Positions 16,071 through 25,275 of a stretch of DNA of 33,599 nucleotides are shown piece after piece. The stretch is from Bacteroidia bacterium 43-41 (GTDB lineage Bacteria > Bacteroidota > Bacteroidia > Bacteroidales > Dysgonomonadaceae), in NCBI GenBank assembly GCA_001898165.1, contig MKTD01000067.1:1-33599 (forward strand). The letters run 5' to 3'. A model generated the notes under the pieces. The model did no database searches and was not told where the DNA came from. It saw nothing but the letters and a program-made list of their open reading frames with translations. Every line of letters begins with the position of its first letter. The stretch's first letter is position 1. The translations under genes were made by a program, and so were the position numbers.

Positions 16071-16119
16071 TAATGTTTTGAATCGTTACGCCAGATACGA
16101 GTAACATTATTGTAATGTT
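16071..16119. repeat. TAATGTT repeats with a 7-bp inverted pair
   Basis: AACATTA (16103-16109) and TAATGTT (16113-16119) form a dyad with a 3-base loop, and a third TAATGTT lies at 16071-16077. It is in the leader of the rightward transcript, about 160 bp upstream of the tolC -24 element. It may be an RNA hairpin or another regulator site. Confidence 0.45.
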
Positions 16120-16188
16120 GCTTCCTGTTAAGATTTTCATTCGCTTTAATTCCATCTGATTATAATGCTAAAAATAAAATATAAATAG

Positions 16189-16511
16189 ATGAAAAAAGAA
16201 TACATAGCTGAGCTATTTAAAAAGTTTGAAGATGCCTGTTATGATTATGAAGGTGTGGAGTGTTGGAGTGCAAGAGAACTCCAAACAATTTTAGGATATG
16301 CACAATGGCGGAATTTCAAGAACGTAATTGACAAAGCTGAAAAGTCTTGTGAACAGGCAGGAGAAAATATCAAAAACCATTTTGCTGAATTCAGCAAAAT
16401 GGTCGAACATTGACCATCAAAGCGAAAGATTTCGCAACCGAACTCACTAGCCATAATGTGGTGGATAAGAATTTGATGGGAGATTCTCAAATATCTAAAA
16501 TAATAAATTAA
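16189..16511 (+). pseudogene. DinD-like DNA-damage-inducible protein, internally deleted
   Basis: The first frame (16189-16413) encodes 74 residues with the DinD/BRO-N-like opening: YEGVECWSARELQTILGY, WRNFKNVIDKAEKSC, then NHFAEFSKMV, which in intact DinD leads into a much longer protein of about 280 residues. It stops at TGA 16411. In a shifted frame from 16413 to the TAA at 16509, TIKAKDFATELTSHNVVDKN resembles the C-terminal region of DinD homologues. The middle is therefore deleted with a frame change, and the very end is also lost. It lies within the transcript of the two-component genes and is probably without function. The N-terminal assignment is firmer than the C-terminal one. Confidence 0.65.
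16376..16403. repeat. 28-bp perfect palindrome at the dinD break
   Basis: ACCATTTTGCTGAA is followed immediately by its exact reverse complement, centred on GAATTC. It lies inside the surviving dinD reading frame and ends about 10 bp before the inferred deletion junction. Confidence 0.85.
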
Positions 16512-16537
16512 GTGACCTGGAGGTCGCTTGTTCCGAT

Positions 16538-17899
16538 ATGAAAAATAGCCGCATTTTAATTATTGACGACAATAAAAGCGTGTTAAGCGCCTTGGAATTA
16601 TTGTTGCAGCAGCTCTGCGAAGAGGTGGTCACGTCGCCCAACCCCAACCGGATTCCGTCGTTATTGGAAACGCAACATTTCGATACCATCTTGCTGGACA
16701 TGAACTTCTCGGCTGGCATTAACACAGGGAACGAAGGCCTGTATTGGCTGAAGCGTATTCTGGAGCACGACAGCAATCATTCCGTCATTATGATTACCGC
16801 ATACGGCGACGTAGAATTGGCAGTCCGGGCCGTAAAGGAAGAGGCGGTAGATTTCGTTTTGAAACCGTGGGAAAACAGCAAGTTGATTGCCACCATAAAC
16901 GCCGCCATTCAGTTGCAAAATTCGCGCAAGGAGGTAAAATTACTCAAGGAGAAGGAGCAGAACCTGAAAGCGGCCGTGAAAAATGACCATACAGTTATTG
17001 TCGGAAAATCGGCGCGGTTTCGCGAAACTCTCGATATCGTGGCAAAGGTGGCGAAAACCGATGCCAACGTACTCATCACGGGTGAAAACGGTACAGGAAA
17101 AGAAATCATTGCCCGCGAACTTCACCAGCAATCGTTGCGGCGAAACGAAGTGATGGTGAGCGTAGATATGGGGTCGCTGTCCGAAACACTGTTCGAGAGT
17201 GAGCTGTTCGGACACGTGAAAGGTGCGTTTACCGACGCCAGGGAAGACCGCGCAGGGAAATTTGAGATTGCCAGAGGCAGTACACTTTTTATGGACGAAA
17301 TAGCGAACCTGTCACTGCCGCTTCAGGCAAAACTGTTGGCAGCACTGCAGAACCGCGAAATCGTAAAAGTAGGGTCGAATAAGAAAATCCCCATCGATAT
17401 CCGATTGGTTTGTGCCACAAACAGTAACCTGCACACGTTGGTGAAAGAAGGAAAGTTTCGCGAAGATTTGCTCTACCGTATAAACACCATTCAGATAGAG
17501 ATTCCTCCATTGCGTGAGCGGGTGACGGATATTCCACTGCTGACCGATTTTTTTCTGGAGATTTATTGTACAAAATACAAAAAACCAGCGTTCAAACTAA
17601 GCGATGAAGTGCTGGAAAAAATGAAACAATACGCGTGGCCGGGTAATGTGCGCGAATTGCAGCACACCATAGAAAAAGCAGTTATTTTAGGCGATGGCGA
17701 TACGCTCACACTGAATAATTTTTTCTTTTCCGACGCCTACACTTCACCCCATACTGCCGTTCGTACATTGGAAGAAATGGAACGGAAAATGATTGCATCG
17801 AGCATCCGGCAAAACGACGGAAATTTAAGTGCCGTTGCCACGCAGTTGGGCATCACGCGGCAAACACTGTATAATAAGATCAAGAAATACCAATTGTAG
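16538..17899 (+). CDS. NtrC-family sigma-54-dependent response regulator
   Basis: A 453-residue enhancer-binding protein. The receiver domain (1-120) has acidic ILIIDDN, phosphoacceptor Asp54 in ILLDMNF and Lys109 in FVLKPW. The AAA+ domain has Walker A GENGTGKE (182-189), the sigma-54-contacting loop GAFTDA (229-234, a common variant of GAFTGA), Walker B TLFMDEI (249-255) and the arginine-finger stretch LREDLLYRI. The C-terminus is a Fis-type helix-turn-helix (NLSAVATQLGITRQTLYNKI). The kinase follows 45 bp downstream. Its natural targets are the two TTTGGCA promoters of the adjacent efflux locus. Confidence 0.95.
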   Translation: MKNSRILIIDDNKSVLSALELLLQQLCEEVVTSPNPNRIPSLLETQHFDTILLDMNFSAGINTGNEGLYWLKRILEHDSNHSVIMITAYGDVELAVRAVKEEAVDFVLKPWENSKLIATINAAIQLQNSRKEVKLLKEKEQNLKAAVKNDHTVIVGKSARFRETLDIVAKVAKTDANVLITGENGTGKEIIARELHQQSLRRNEVMVSVDMGSLSETLFESELFGHVKGAFTDAREDRAGKFEIARGSTLFMDEIANLSLPLQAKLLAALQNREIVKVGSNKKIPIDIRLVCATNSNLHTLVKEGKFREDLLYRINTIQIEIPPLRERVTDIPLLTDFFLEIYCTKYKKPAFKLSDEVLEKMKQYAWPGNVRELQHTIEKAVILGDGDTLTLNNFFFSDAYTSPHTAVRTLEEMERKMIASSIRQNDGNLSAVATQLGITRQTLYNKIKKYQL

Positions 17900-17944
17900 T
17901 GCCAGACATCAGCCACTGCTCGCAACCCGTAACTTTTCAACACT

Positions 17945-19276
17945 ATGTACCGACAAAACTTTTATTTCCGTTTAGGCCTGTATATTTTTTTACTGATTGT
18001 TTTTTCAGGAGGATTGTTTTTACTTGTGCAGGCATCATCGTGGTACGTAGTTTTGCCCGCATTAGGTATTGTATGGATAGTAACTGACATTATCCGCGTC
18101 TTCAACCGCATTCCAAAAAAAATTTCGTACTTCTTCAACGCAGTTGAAAATGAAGACTCTACGCTACTCTTCCCCGAAAAAATTCAACATAAGCCTACTA
18201 AGGAGATGAACCAAAGCCTGAACCGAGTAAACCGCCTTATACAGGAGGTGAAACTGCGAAATCGGGAACAGGAGCAATATTACAGCATGTTGCTCGAACA
18301 GGTGGCCACGGGAATTGTGGTGATGAATGAAAACGGAAGTATTCTTCAGGCCAATTCATCGGCAAAGAGATTGCTTAATTATCAGGAACTGACGCATATC
18401 GAACAACTGAAGCGCATAGATTCCAATCTTCACCAGGCATTTTTCCAGTTGAAGGAAGAAAGTTCGCATCAATCTGTGAAGGTAACGCACCGCAACAGGG
18501 TTACGCAACTCTCGCTTCAGGCAACCACGTTTAAAAACCACGAAAAGGCACTGCGTATCGTTTCCATCCACGATATAAGCAACGAACTGGATGCCAAAGA
18601 AATAGAGTCGTGGCAGAAGCTCATTCGCGTACTCACGCACGAAATCATGAATTCCATCACGCCCATCACATCGCTCAGCGAAACATTGCTGAAATATTAC
18701 CTCCCTCCCGAAAAATCGGTGGACGAGAAAACGGTAACCAACACGGTGAAAGGGCTTGAGGTGATTAACGAGCGTGGTGTGGGATTGATTCGGTTTGTGA
18801 AGTCCTACCGTAAACTCACCAAACTTTCGAACCCGGTACTAAAACCCATCGTGCTGAAAAACTTAATAGAGCACCTGTTGCTGTTGCTGGAAAACGAACC
18901 GAATTTCCACCGTATCCGCTTCCGCGTGGAAACCGATTCTCCCAACCTCAGCGTAGAAGCCGATGAAATGCAACTTTCGCAAGTATTTATCAACCTGATT
19001 AAAAATGCCATGCAAGCGGTGGAGAATGTTGCTGAGCCACACATTATTATTCGGGCGCACAGCACCCCCGGTGGACGCTGCGAAATAAAAATGATCGACA
19101 ACGGGCCCGGTATCCCCTCCGAAATCAGGGAGCAAATTTTTATTCCCTTTTTTACCACTAAAGAGAACGGGTCGGGTATCGGGTTGAGCCTCTCCCGACA
19201 GATTATGAAGAACCACGGAGGAAGCATTGAGGTAGCCTCTTCACCGGGAACCACCGTGTTTACGTTAAGCTTGTAG
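17945..19276 (+). CDS. Membrane histidine kinase (NtrB/NtrY-like)
   Basis: A 443-residue sensor kinase paired with the regulator upstream. Two adjacent membrane segments (about 8-28 and 31-50) with almost no periplasmic loop suggest sensing in or at the membrane. A PAS-like domain spans about 108-210, the H-box is LTHEIMNSITPI with His232, and the ATPase domain shows N-box INLIKNAMQAVE, G1 DNGPGIP, the F-box and G2 GSGIGLSLS. The ending TVFTLSL is typical. Inputs are unknown; with the efflux genes next door, an envelope-stress or toxic-compound signal is plausible. Confidence 0.94.
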   Translation: MYRQNFYFRLGLYIFLLIVFSGGLFLLVQASSWYVVLPALGIVWIVTDIIRVFNRIPKKISYFFNAVENEDSTLLFPEKIQHKPTKEMNQSLNRVNRLIQEVKLRNREQEQYYSMLLEQVATGIVVMNENGSILQANSSAKRLLNYQELTHIEQLKRIDSNLHQAFFQLKEESSHQSVKVTHRNRVTQLSLQATTFKNHEKALRIVSIHDISNELDAKEIESWQKLIRVLTHEIMNSITPITSLSETLLKYYLPPEKSVDEKTVTNTVKGLEVINERGVGLIRFVKSYRKLTKLSNPVLKPIVLKNLIEHLLLLLENEPNFHRIRFRVETDSPNLSVEADEMQLSQVFINLIKNAMQAVENVAEPHIIIRAHSTPGGRCEIKMIDNGPGIPSEIREQIFIPFFTTKENGSGIGLSLSRQIMKNHGGSIEVASSPGTTVFTLSL

Positions 19277-19482
19277 TGACCAAGCCATTCAGTACAAACT
19301 TGAATCTGGTTTTTAAGTCCGTATTTTCTAAATTGCGTGGTGTGAAGCGAAACAAGGGGACGTATCTTATGCGGGTATTCCTCTACTAAACAAAAGGCCT
19401 GAGACCACCTGCGGCTGAGAATATTTACCGTCTTTAGAAAAACAGGGTTCCCGAAGCCCGTCAACTTTATCGATTTCGAAGT

Positions 19483-20619
19483 TTACCGTAGCGGCTTTCC
19501 GGAAGCAACAGGCGGATCAGGAGATCTGAATACGGTGTCCAACGATATCCAAAAGAAACGTGGTTTGTAGATCGATGCATTTTTATACAAATCGGGTATA
19601 TTTTTTGCATTGACACAATAACTTACCAACAATTTCCCCTCCGGGCCATACTGAGGATGAGCCATAGCATTATAAACAAACAATGTTGAATCTTTCCCCT
19701 CGGGTATGGTATAAATAAGCTTTTTGTCCGACCAGGGACCTTCCGGAGTATCGGCGGTGAAAGTATAGACTTCAGGTTTAAACCTGTCCTGTGTTAACAG
19801 GATGAATTTATCATCGTACCTAAAGACGCTGAATTGCTCCGAGATAGGTATGTCAATGCCTTGCAACGCTTTACTCCCTTTCGGATCGTATAACCAGTTG
19901 TTGCCGTCAAAATACTCCCAATCCTGTAATTTATCATCTCTCAAACGGGCCCGTGCCACATGCAATGTTGCTGTGAAGTCTTTTTGCGGATTTGAACCAT
20001 ACACATAGTAAAAACCTTCATGTTCGGTGACTCCAAATCCAAAATGTGCCTCTGTTTGCTTCTCAGTCAACAACTCCTGCTTATCAATAACAGATAGATC
20101 CAAAAGATTTAGCCGGTAGTACATGATTGAATGCCAGTAGAAATCCCAAGTCCCCTTACCTGTTTGAACAATAGTGGACATAAATACATGCACTATATTA
20201 TTCTTCACAAAACCGTGCATAGGCCATAAAACAGCCGGGTATCCGTCAACTTTTTCTGCTTTCAGCAATGATTCCGGACTCACTAAGGTACCTCCGGTTA
20301 TGGTCTTTATTGATTTTCCATCCAATAGTTGCCATACATTACCCATTACAAACGGGGAAGATTCTGCTCTTCTGTTGTTAACGACTTCACCTAAAAAAGA
20401 GTCACCCCACAGCCAAAAACTTCTGTTATCATCTATTTGTATGGAGATAGCTCCGTCACCACCTGTAAGAATATCTTTTCCGGGAGGGAATAAAATTTTC
20501 ACCATTTGGGTATCAATGACCACTTCATCTTTCGCAACCCTATCCTGCTTGTCGTATTGTTGACATGAAACAATTAACAGTAATATTGACAATATAACTA
20601 ATTGAAATTTTATGCGCAT
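19483..20619 (-). CDS. DUF4185/DUF5005-like beta-propeller lipoprotein
   Basis: A 378-residue lipoprotein: signal peptide and lipobox LIVSC (Cys19), then a protein rich in beta strands. DGAISIQIDDNRSFWLWGDS (53-72), the repeated FYYVYGSNP and DWEYFDGNNWLYDP segments and HVARARL resemble the five-bladed propellers of DUF4185/DUF5005 proteins, which sit in many glycan loci and are distant relatives of GH43-type folds. The catalytic activity, if any, is not established. It follows SusD by 22 bp and closes the PUL. It probably acts on the outer surface or in the periplasm on the same glycan. Confidence 0.75.
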   Translation of the reverse strand: MRIKFQLVILSILLLIVSCQQYDKQDRVAKDEVVIDTQMVKILFPPGKDILTGGDGAISIQIDDNRSFWLWGDSFLGEVVNNRRAESSPFVMGNVWQLLDGKSIKTITGGTLVSPESLLKAEKVDGYPAVLWPMHGFVKNNIVHVFMSTIVQTGKGTWDFYWHSIMYYRLNLLDLSVIDKQELLTEKQTEAHFGFGVTEHEGFYYVYGSNPQKDFTATLHVARARLRDDKLQDWEYFDGNNWLYDPKGSKALQGIDIPISEQFSVFRYDDKFILLTQDRFKPEVYTFTADTPEGPWSDKKLIYTIPEGKDSTLFVYNAMAHPQYGPEGKLLVSYCVNAKNIPDLYKNASIYKPRFFWISLDTVFRSPDPPVASGKPLR

Positions 20620-20641
20620 AATGATTGATGTATCCTGTTAA

Positions 20642-22144
20642 TTAATATCCCTCATTTTGAGTTAATCTTCCATTCGAAATAATTATATCGTTATTGGGAA
20701 TAGGAAATAGATAATTGGCTTCCCTCGGAACAACTCCAGGTTTCGCGACCCCTACCAGTTCTTTTATTTCTTCCAATGTACACATTCTCACCAGGTCGTG
20801 CCAACGATGCCCTTCCATAGCAAACTCTTTACGCCTCTCGGCTAAGACAGCCTTTTTAAAATCGGCATAGTTATTCGCCGGAGTATCGCCTAATCCCGCA
20901 CGGTGACGAACGGCATTCAACGCGTCTTTGGCAGCCTTCGTTGGATTTTGACTTATTTCATTTAATGCTTCCGCTTTTATCAGATACATTTCAGCCGTAC
21001 GGAGATATGGAAATGTTGCATTGGATTCATTTCCTTTGGGTTCGGCTATCCTATCCCAATATTTGCAAAAATAGGGAGCATCGAATGTTTCCACGGAACC
21101 ATCTGTATAAGTGAATGACTTAAACAATGTTATGTCACGACGTTTATCGGCCGGCTCAAAAGAATTGTACAAGTCATCGGTTGCCGCAACCCACCCGTGA
21201 GCATTATTAGGCCCTCCTTTTTCAGTATTCATCTTAGGTAATAAGCGAACCAGAAATTGATTCCCTTTCCAACCCTGACTCAAAGAAGCATTAAAATTAA
21301 CCTCCCATATCCGTTCTCCTTTAAATCGGTTTTCCAATTTAAACAAATCTTCATACGAGCCCATTGGAAATACCGGAATCACCGCTTCCGCTTTTTCCAC
21401 AGCATTTTGCAGGTAAGTGTTATTCTTCATTTTCTGTCCCAACGTTAAATATACTCTTGCTAATAAAGCGGAAGCAGATAATGCATAGGGGCGTCCGTAA
21501 CCCAGACGATCTTCATATTTCAGATGTTTTTCAGCAAAATCCAAGTCTTCCAGGATCACAGGATAGATCTGATCAACGGGCGTTCTTGAAATCTGAGTCG
21601 CCGAAACACTTTCGGTCGGACCCGTGTGTAAGGGGACATCTCCAAAAAAACGGGTCAACTCGAAGTAACACAATGCGCGGAAAAATTTAGCCTCGGCAAT
21701 CAATTGATTCTTTTTGATTTCATCCGTAAAACTAATCTCAGGAACTTTAGCAATTACCGTATTACAAACATTGATCGTTGTATAAAAATCACGCCATAAG
21801 CAAGCAACCCGAATACTATATGCGTCTATTTGAAATTTATCAATAGATTGATATTCAGGAGATGACTGCTTTGAAACTGCATTATCAGACATCAACTCAG
21901 GGAGTTCCCAAAAATCATTGAAAAACAATCCGCCAAAGTGATAGCTCCACAAATTATATGCATCCGCATCAGAGATCAGGTAGCTATAGATCGCATCCGT
22001 TGCGGCTAAAGCATCAGCTTCGGTTTTATAATAATTTTTATCCACCTGACTTCCTTTTGCTTCTTCATCTAGAAAATCGGAACATGCAGAAAATATTCCT
22101 GCTAATAAAATCCAGATTGATAAATATAAATATGTTCTTTTCAT
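20642..22144 (-). CDS. SusD/RagB-family outer-membrane lipoprotein
   Basis: A 500-residue glycan-binding partner of SusC. Lipoprotein signal with FSACSDFLDEE (Cys21), then the family's tetratricopeptide-like helical core: ADALAATDAIYSYL, AEAKFFRALCYFELTRFFGDVPL (diagnostic RAxxYFxLxxxxGDVPL, about 150-172), YALSASALLARVYLTLGQ, and the C-terminal RTAEMYLIKAEALNEI and ERRKEFAMEGHRWHDLVR. It begins 11 bp after SusC and is its lid in the importing complex. Specific ligand contacts cannot be read, but the neighbouring GH92 and mannose enzymes point to an alpha-mannoside. Confidence 0.95.
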   Translation of the reverse strand: MKRTYLYLSIWILLAGIFSACSDFLDEEAKGSQVDKNYYKTEADALAATDAIYSYLISDADAYNLWSYHFGGLFFNDFWELPELMSDNAVSKQSSPEYQSIDKFQIDAYSIRVACLWRDFYTTINVCNTVIAKVPEISFTDEIKKNQLIAEAKFFRALCYFELTRFFGDVPLHTGPTESVSATQISRTPVDQIYPVILEDLDFAEKHLKYEDRLGYGRPYALSASALLARVYLTLGQKMKNNTYLQNAVEKAEAVIPVFPMGSYEDLFKLENRFKGERIWEVNFNASLSQGWKGNQFLVRLLPKMNTEKGGPNNAHGWVAATDDLYNSFEPADKRRDITLFKSFTYTDGSVETFDAPYFCKYWDRIAEPKGNESNATFPYLRTAEMYLIKAEALNEISQNPTKAAKDALNAVRHRAGLGDTPANNYADFKKAVLAERRKEFAMEGHRWHDLVRMCTLEEIKELVGVAKPGVVPREANYLFPIPNNDIIISNGRLTQNEGY

Positions 22145-22155
22145 TGTGATAGTCT

Positions 22156-25100
22156 TTAGAAATTCATTTTAAGTCCCAGCATATATAATTTTGGTACAGG
22201 ATAAGAGCCGTAATCAGCTCCCATGCTCAGGTTGTTTTGTCCGAAGCGGCTTACTTCAGGATCATATCCGGAATATTTTGTAAATGTGTGTACATTTTTT
22301 GCACTTATATAAACCTGCAGCGCGTTACACATAAATTTTCTTGTCAGGTTCATTGGAAAATCGTACGATAGTGTAATATCTTTTATCCTCAGATAAGAGC
22401 CATCTTCCACCTGATGATCAGAAAATACATTCGACATGGGTGAAGCGTTTGCCCTCGGATAATCATTTGTCGGATACTCCGGTGTCCAGCGCTTCAAAGC
22501 AGCTGTTGAGTTGTTCTTTTGACCATCAAAACTTTCAAATGAAAATAGATTGAAGTTGGCAATCGAATTTCCTTGGACACCTTGTAAATAGAGGTTTAAG
22601 TTGACAGTGCCTTTATTTTGTCCCATTTTCAATGAAAATGTATTATTCCATCCGTAGGTAAAGTCCGGATTAGCATTCCCTAATTCAAAAAGATCATCTT
22701 CATTCAGCACATCACTTGTCCCTTCTTTATTTACATACTTTCTGTCGCCGTAAGAGATTGTTCTTCCCGGGAAAAAGATAATTTTAGTCAGATCTTCACC
22801 CAATTGGGCGACTCCATTCGTTTTGTAACCATATATGGTTCCGACGGGTTTGCCTTCCATAACTTTTGTCCAATAATTTATCCCCATAATGCTTATACCG
22901 GAAATTCCGTTTTCATTACCCGGCAGATTGGTTACTTTATTCCGGTTAAGTCCGAAAGTTAAGTTTGACTCCCATTTTAATTTGCTATTATCTATCGGTG
23001 CCGCGTTGAATGTAAAATCAAATCCTTTATTTTCAAGATTACCTACATTCTGCATTGCCACATCATATCCGATATGTGATTCGGTCGGTACGGTCAACAG
23101 TAAATCTTTTGTCTTTTTAATATAATAATCAGCTGATAAAGAGTATCTGCCTTTATATATACCAATATCAAACCCAATATTAAACTGAGCTGTTGTTTCC
23201 CATTTCAGGTCCTGGTTACCGAGTGTGTAGGGTGCCTGACCTTTTATGATCAGGGATGTTCCGATATAGGCTTCCGTCCCTTGCAACAATCCCATGGAAC
23301 TGTAAGGCAGGATACCTTCATTCCCTACTAATCCATAGCTTAAACGTACTTTCAGATTGTCGATAGTTCTTTGTTCCTTCATAAAAGCTTCTTCAGAAAC
23401 ACGCCAGGCGAACGCAGTCGAAGGGAAAAAACCGTATTTATTATTTGCCCCGAATTTGGAAGAACCATCTATACGACCAGTCAATGTAAACAAATAACGG
23501 CTGTCATACCCGTAATTTACACGAGCCAGATAAGACAACATTTGCCATGAACTGTACCCGGTATTTGCTAACTGAATTTTGGAGCCTTCCTGAATTGAGT
23601 GGTACCCCAGTCGCCCATCCTCAATTCCCGCTCTGGAGACGAAAACAGGAGTAGTTTCATACTTCTGGGAAGTGATAGCAGCTACTCCGTTTACCGAATG
23701 TTTATCAGCGAATGTTTTATTATAACTCAGTGTATTTTCCCAAACCCAGGTATAACCATCAGCCTGTCCAACAGTGGCAATACCCTCACTGGCCTCCCCC
23801 CGCTTGATATTAACAGGTGCAAAACTCAAATCTTTTACGTTGTAATAATCAATTCCAATGCTTGTTTTAAAGTTTAGTCCATTGACGATAAGCAGATCAG
23901 CGTATATATTGCCGGTCATGCGAAGCGTTTTATTCAATTGCTCATACGTATTGGCATCCTGCACCGGATTTCCAACTGCCGGATTTGATAAATTGTTTTC
24001 ATATACATACGTACCGTCCGGATTTCGCACAGGTAATCTCGGGTTCATTTCCTGCGCCCAAGATGTTATACTGGATGCGATGGCGCTTTCATAATTGGTT
24101 ACAACACCGTTGGACTGGCTGTAAGAGACATTCATTGTATTTCCGATTTTTATCCGATCGCTTAATTCCTGGTCCAAGTTAAAACGAAGGCTTCCTTTTT
24201 TATAATCCGACCCGAGAATGATTCCATCTTGAGAGAAAAAATTGGTCGACAGGAAATAGACAGACTTATCACTGCCGCCCGAAAAAGCTAACTCATAATT
24301 TTGAATAGGAGCTGTGCGAAAAATTTCATTCTGCCAATCCGTACTCCGTTTTCTCAGGTTATTCAAATCGGCAAATATCAGTTTTCGGCCGATATTGGCA
24401 TTGTCCGTAGCCTCATTCCCCAAAATAGCCAATTGTTCGGCATTCAGCATGTCTATCTCTTTTGCGATAGTCTGTAATCCGTAATATGCGTTTATCGATG
24501 TTCGTACTTTGCCTTTGTTCCCTCGTTTAGTCGTTACCAAAATCACACCGTTTGCCCCTCGTGCCCCATAAATTGCCGTAGCGGAAGCGTCTTTCAATAC
24601 CTCGATTGATTCTACATCATTCGGATTCATCAATGCCATGGGATTCAAAGGAGGGGAGTGCATTGCCCCCGAACTTGCTCCTCCATTGATTACAGGTATT
24701 CCGTCAATCACATACAGCGGTTCATTTGTTCCCATTACGGAACTTGTGCCACGAATACGAATAGAGGTTCCCGCACCCGGTTGTCCGGATATATTGGTAA
24801 CCACGACACCCGCGGCGCGACCTTGTAATCCCTGATCAATAGATGTAATCGAGGTTTTAATTAAATCTTCCGATTTCACGGAAGCTATGGCAGCCGTCAG
24901 ATCGCTTTTTTTCATTTGTCCATAACCGACAACAACCATTTCATTTAAATAAACAGATTGTTCATTCATTGAAATCGCAAGGATTTCCTTATTTGTCAGT
25001 TGGATCTCAACCGTTTCATAGCCGACATACGAAAAAACAAGATAATCACCAGCCACCGCATGTATGGTGAATTTTCCGTCAATATCGGTTACTGTGCCAT

Positions 25101-25257
25101 TAGTAGTATTTTTTACTAAAACACTAACACCGATAAGAGGTGTACCGTCATCACCCGTTACAATACCCGAATAATCTTTGTGCTGTGCATATACACTACT
25201 CCACAGACAAAGATATAGTAATAAACAGCATAATTTTAAGAGTTTCATGTGCTTCAT
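22156..25257 (-). CDS. SusC/RagA-family TonB-dependent transporter
   Basis: A 1033-residue outer-membrane importer. After the signal peptide (to VYAQ near 25) come a carboxypeptidase-regulatory-like domain (GIVTGDDGTPLIGVSVLVKN through about 110), the plug domain with the family motifs LQGRAAGVVVTNISGQPGAG, IRIRGTSSV and PLYVIDGIPV, and ANGVILVTTKRG, and then a 22-strand barrel ending in LGLKMNF with a terminal aromatic. Start may be at 25257 or at the second ATG (25248). It lies 18 bp after GH92. With SusD it would import the oligosaccharide using TonB energy. Confidence 0.95.
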   Translation of the reverse strand: MKHMKLLKLCCLLLYLCLWSSVYAQHKDYSGIVTGDDGTPLIGVSVLVKNTTNGTVTDIDGKFTIHAVAGDYLVFSYVGYETVEIQLTNKEILAISMNEQSVYLNEMVVVGYGQMKKSDLTAAIASVKSEDLIKTSITSIDQGLQGRAAGVVVTNISGQPGAGTSIRIRGTSSVMGTNEPLYVIDGIPVINGGASSGAMHSPPLNPMALMNPNDVESIEVLKDASATAIYGARGANGVILVTTKRGNKGKVRTSINAYYGLQTIAKEIDMLNAEQLAILGNEATDNANIGRKLIFADLNNLRKRSTDWQNEIFRTAPIQNYELAFSGGSDKSVYFLSTNFFSQDGIILGSDYKKGSLRFNLDQELSDRIKIGNTMNVSYSQSNGVVTNYESAIASSITSWAQEMNPRLPVRNPDGTYVYENNLSNPAVGNPVQDANTYEQLNKTLRMTGNIYADLLIVNGLNFKTSIGIDYYNVKDLSFAPVNIKRGEASEGIATVGQADGYTWVWENTLSYNKTFADKHSVNGVAAITSQKYETTPVFVSRAGIEDGRLGYHSIQEGSKIQLANTGYSSWQMLSYLARVNYGYDSRYLFTLTGRIDGSSKFGANNKYGFFPSTAFAWRVSEEAFMKEQRTIDNLKVRLSYGLVGNEGILPYSSMGLLQGTEAYIGTSLIIKGQAPYTLGNQDLKWETTAQFNIGFDIGIYKGRYSLSADYYIKKTKDLLLTVPTESHIGYDVAMQNVGNLENKGFDFTFNAAPIDNSKLKWESNLTFGLNRNKVTNLPGNENGISGISIMGINYWTKVMEGKPVGTIYGYKTNGVAQLGEDLTKIIFFPGRTISYGDRKYVNKEGTSDVLNEDDLFELGNANPDFTYGWNNTFSLKMGQNKGTVNLNLYLQGVQGNSIANFNLFSFESFDGQKNNSTAALKRWTPEYPTNDYPRANASPMSNVFSDHQVEDGSYLRIKDITLSYDFPMNLTRKFMCNALQVYISAKNVHTFTKYSGYDPEVSRFGQNNLSMGADYGSYPVPKLYMLGLKMNF

Positions 25258-25275
25258 TTTTAGATATATAATAAA

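Noticed and set aside
18805-19464. 219-residue minus-strand open frame extending past the kinase gene
   Set aside because: Mostly antisense to the histidine kinase ATPase domain. The ~190 bp beyond the kinase (19277-19470) gave no family match in any frame.
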